15,535 nt of DNA, from contig PANG01000023.1 of the NCBI GenBank assembly GCA_002708345.1, positions 4,463 through 19,997 of the forward strand, given 5' to 3'. Below the pieces are notes generated by a model. That model was given only the letters and a program-made list of their open reading frames with translations, had not been told where the DNA came from and made no database searches. Below are positions 14,186 through 15,535 of this stretch, in pieces. The stretch comes from Planctomycetaceae bacterium (GTDB taxonomy: Bacteria > Planctomycetota > Planctomycetia > Pirellulales > Pirellulaceae). Made by a program: the position numbers and the translations under genes. Each line of letters starts with the position of its first letter. Position 1 is the first letter of the stretch.

Positions 14186-15535
14186 TTAATCCATCCCGGG
14201 AACCCAGAGCTTCGATCCCTCATCGCCCGCTGGATCCTGTCCGCTGTCGCTGGCGGCTGCACCGGGCGTCCAGATTCCATCACCGGAAGCTGCCGGGGAG
14301 GCAGGAGTTCCATCCGGGTTGATTATTCCAAGCTGGACGAGAAGGCTGAAGAACTGGTCTGCGATTCCCGGTTCCTGCATGTGCTGTGCCTGGATCACCT
14401 GGATGATCTCACCGGCCCTCGTGCTATTCCCCTCAGTAAGCTGCAGGGGGAGTTCCCTCAGGAGCCAGATTGCCGGGGACTGGCCCTGGTCGGCAGCCGC
14501 TTGTCGGGCCTGCTTGAGTAACTCAAGCCGCTCCGTGTTGGAGGCCGCTGATTCCACCAGTGCTCCGTAAACCTCGGCCAGGTTGATCCCCTCCGGTTTT
14601 TCTTCTCGTGAGGTAATCTCCTGGGCTGTCATGATGATTCCACGGGCATTCCCAAGGAATGCACTCCGGGAATAGACCGTTGCAAGTTGCTCCAGGGACA
14701 TCTTTTCCACGATCAGCCTGCTGAAGCGAATGTCCGGAAAAACACTAATGTCGATGCTGGTCGGATCAATCGGTTCCGGAAGGGAGAGCCCCAGTTTCTG
14801 GCGAAGGGAATCCAGGTCAAGCCGGTGATCCGCTGCCTGCATATTGGATTCCATCAGCAAAAGGGCGGCTGCTACCCGAACCTGGCCTTCTCCACCATCG
14901 AGGAGTTCCTGTGCGGATGAGCCACCAAAGGTTGCCAGGGGAATCGTGGGCCAGTTGTGTTCGAAGGCATGATCACGCTGCTCGATGTTCAATTGCTGGA
15001 TCGTTTCGGGAGGGGTCTTGGTGGGCCAGACCGGGTGCCAGCTCAGTGCATCGGTCGCCGTTCCCACACGCCCGCTTGATTCGCTTGATTGGAGGGAGCC
15101 GGCCAGGTCTCCCAGCACGTGCTCGATCTGCTGCTGATCCTGGTCCGGTTTCTTGGTGGAGACCAGTGCGCATTCAATCCGCGCCTCCCGGTCTGTCTGC
15201 TTGCCAAACAGGTAAGCGGTGGCAATGGCCTGCGGGACCTCATCCATCGTGATCTCCTCGCCGGAGTCGGGCATTTCCCGGTCAAGCAGGATGAAGGCCG
15301 CTCGTGGCGGTGGGTTTTCCGGATCACTCGATGGCCACTGGAATTCAGGCACGAAGCGGACGTGAGGACTGGAGACCAGGTGTTCCTGGAGCGATTCCGT
15401 ATCAGGAACCGGGTACGTCAGCATCGCCAGGTCGACCATGTCAGGCTCGGACTGGTTTTCCAGCAACTGGGCGTATGCCTCTGCTTCGATGGCATCGTCA
15501 CTCTCGGGGGAGCAGGTCTCGGAATACTGTCGCCA
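14186..15535 (-). CDS. Hypothetical protein, N-terminus beyond the window
   Basis: The reading frame stays open from its stop at 14186 to the right edge, so the gene is cut at its 5' end; 449 residues are visible. The first possible start seen is a TTG at 15466, but 23 codons in frame continue upstream without a stop. No family is recognised. The visible part is acidic, Gln- and Glu-rich, with no membrane helix. The second half looks largely helical, in a pattern compatible with TPR-like or HEAT-like repeats (ERLELLKQARQAAADQGQ, then WLLRELPLQL). The C-terminus is a Gly, Ala, Ser, Asp-rich tail with two short copies of a W-x-P-G motif: IWTPG (14275-14261) and LWVPG (14209-14195), the second almost at the end. 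It is 22 bases upstream of ribD and likely co-transcribed with it. Function unknown. Confidence 0.7.
   Translation of the reverse strand, partial: WRQYSETCSPESDDAIEAEAYAQLLENQSEPDMVDLAMLTYPVPDTESLQEHLVSSPHVRFVPEFQWPSSDPENPPPRAAFILLDREMPDSGEEITMDEVPQAIATAYLFGKQTDREARIECALVSTKKPDQDQQQIEHVLGDLAGSLQSSESSGRVGTATDALSWHPVWPTKTPPETIQQLNIEQRDHAFEHNWPTIPLATFGGSSAQELLDGGEGQVRVAAALLLMESNMQAADHRLDLDSLRQKLGLSLPEPIDPTSIDISVFPDIRFSRLIVEKMSLEQLATVYSRSAFLGNARGIIMTAQEITSREEKPEGINLAEVYGALVESAASNTERLELLKQARQAAADQGQSPAIWLLRELPLQLTEGNSTRAGEIIQVIQAQHMQEPGIADQFFSLLVQLGIINPDGTPASPAASGDGIWTPGAAASDSGQDPAGDEGSKLWVPGMD

Noticed and set aside
14164..14313. Extended ribD N-terminus overlapping the upstream gene
   Set aside because: The 50 extra residues are unlike RibD and overlap a real reading frame; the ATG at 14163 fits the family.
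13330..14322. A 330-codon plus-strand frame opposite ribD
   Set aside because: It is fully antisense to conserved RibD motifs and its translation resembles no family.
1..15535. CRISPR arrays, insertion sequences, phage or toxin-antitoxin genes
   Set aside because: No spaced direct repeats, transposase motifs or integrase genes were seen; the window reads as housekeeping chromosome.

Overview
The window looks like a chromosomal segment of a moderately GC-rich bacterium, most likely a planctomycete (PVC group). The main reason is a giant gene encoding two complete UvrA proteins in one chain plus a long C-terminal extension. From memory, double-length UvrA is known in Chlamydiae and planctomycetes. 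The other genes are ordinary housekeeping functions with fairly divergent sequences. There are no insertion sequences, phage genes, CRISPR arrays or rRNA genes. The organism assignment is inference from gene content, not from a marker gene.

Layout. Left end: smpB (minus) and lipB-lipA (plus) diverge from a ~135-base intergenic region that holds a candidate smpB promoter and a 12-base perfect palindrome just before lipB. lipA meets the next gene tail to tail, 18 bases apart. From there to the right end (2321-15535) every gene is on the minus strand. In transcription order these are: a 5'-truncated hypothetical gene; ribD; tRNA-Arg(TCG) with its own candidate promoter; ilvN; ilvC; a radical SAM protein of the COG0731 type; a small two-helix membrane protein; the giant uvrA; and a CBM9/DOMON-like protein. 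Gaps are mostly short (overlaps, 8, 9, 22 and 41 bases), with longer ones before uvrA (106 bases) and between the tRNA and ilvN (135 bases).

Functions. lipB and lipA form the two-step lipoate assembly module (octanoyl transfer, then sulfur insertion), but this LipB lacks both residues of the family's Cys/Lys catalytic dyad. ilvN and ilvC give the acetolactate synthase regulatory subunit and ketol-acid reductoisomerase of branched-chain amino acid synthesis; the catalytic subunit ilvB is not in the window. ribD serves riboflavin synthesis. smpB serves trans-translation. uvrA serves nucleotide excision repair.

Most worth following up: (1) the ~320-residue C-terminal extension of the UvrA fusion, which is itself two copies of an undescribed ~150-residue unit and is preceded by a near-ideal internal ribosome binding site and ATG, so it may also be made as a separate protein; (2) sequence asymmetry between the two fused UvrA copies; (3) the LipB without its dyad; (4) an attenuator-like hairpin and T-tract between tRNA-Arg and ilvN, ending three bases before the ilvN start codon.
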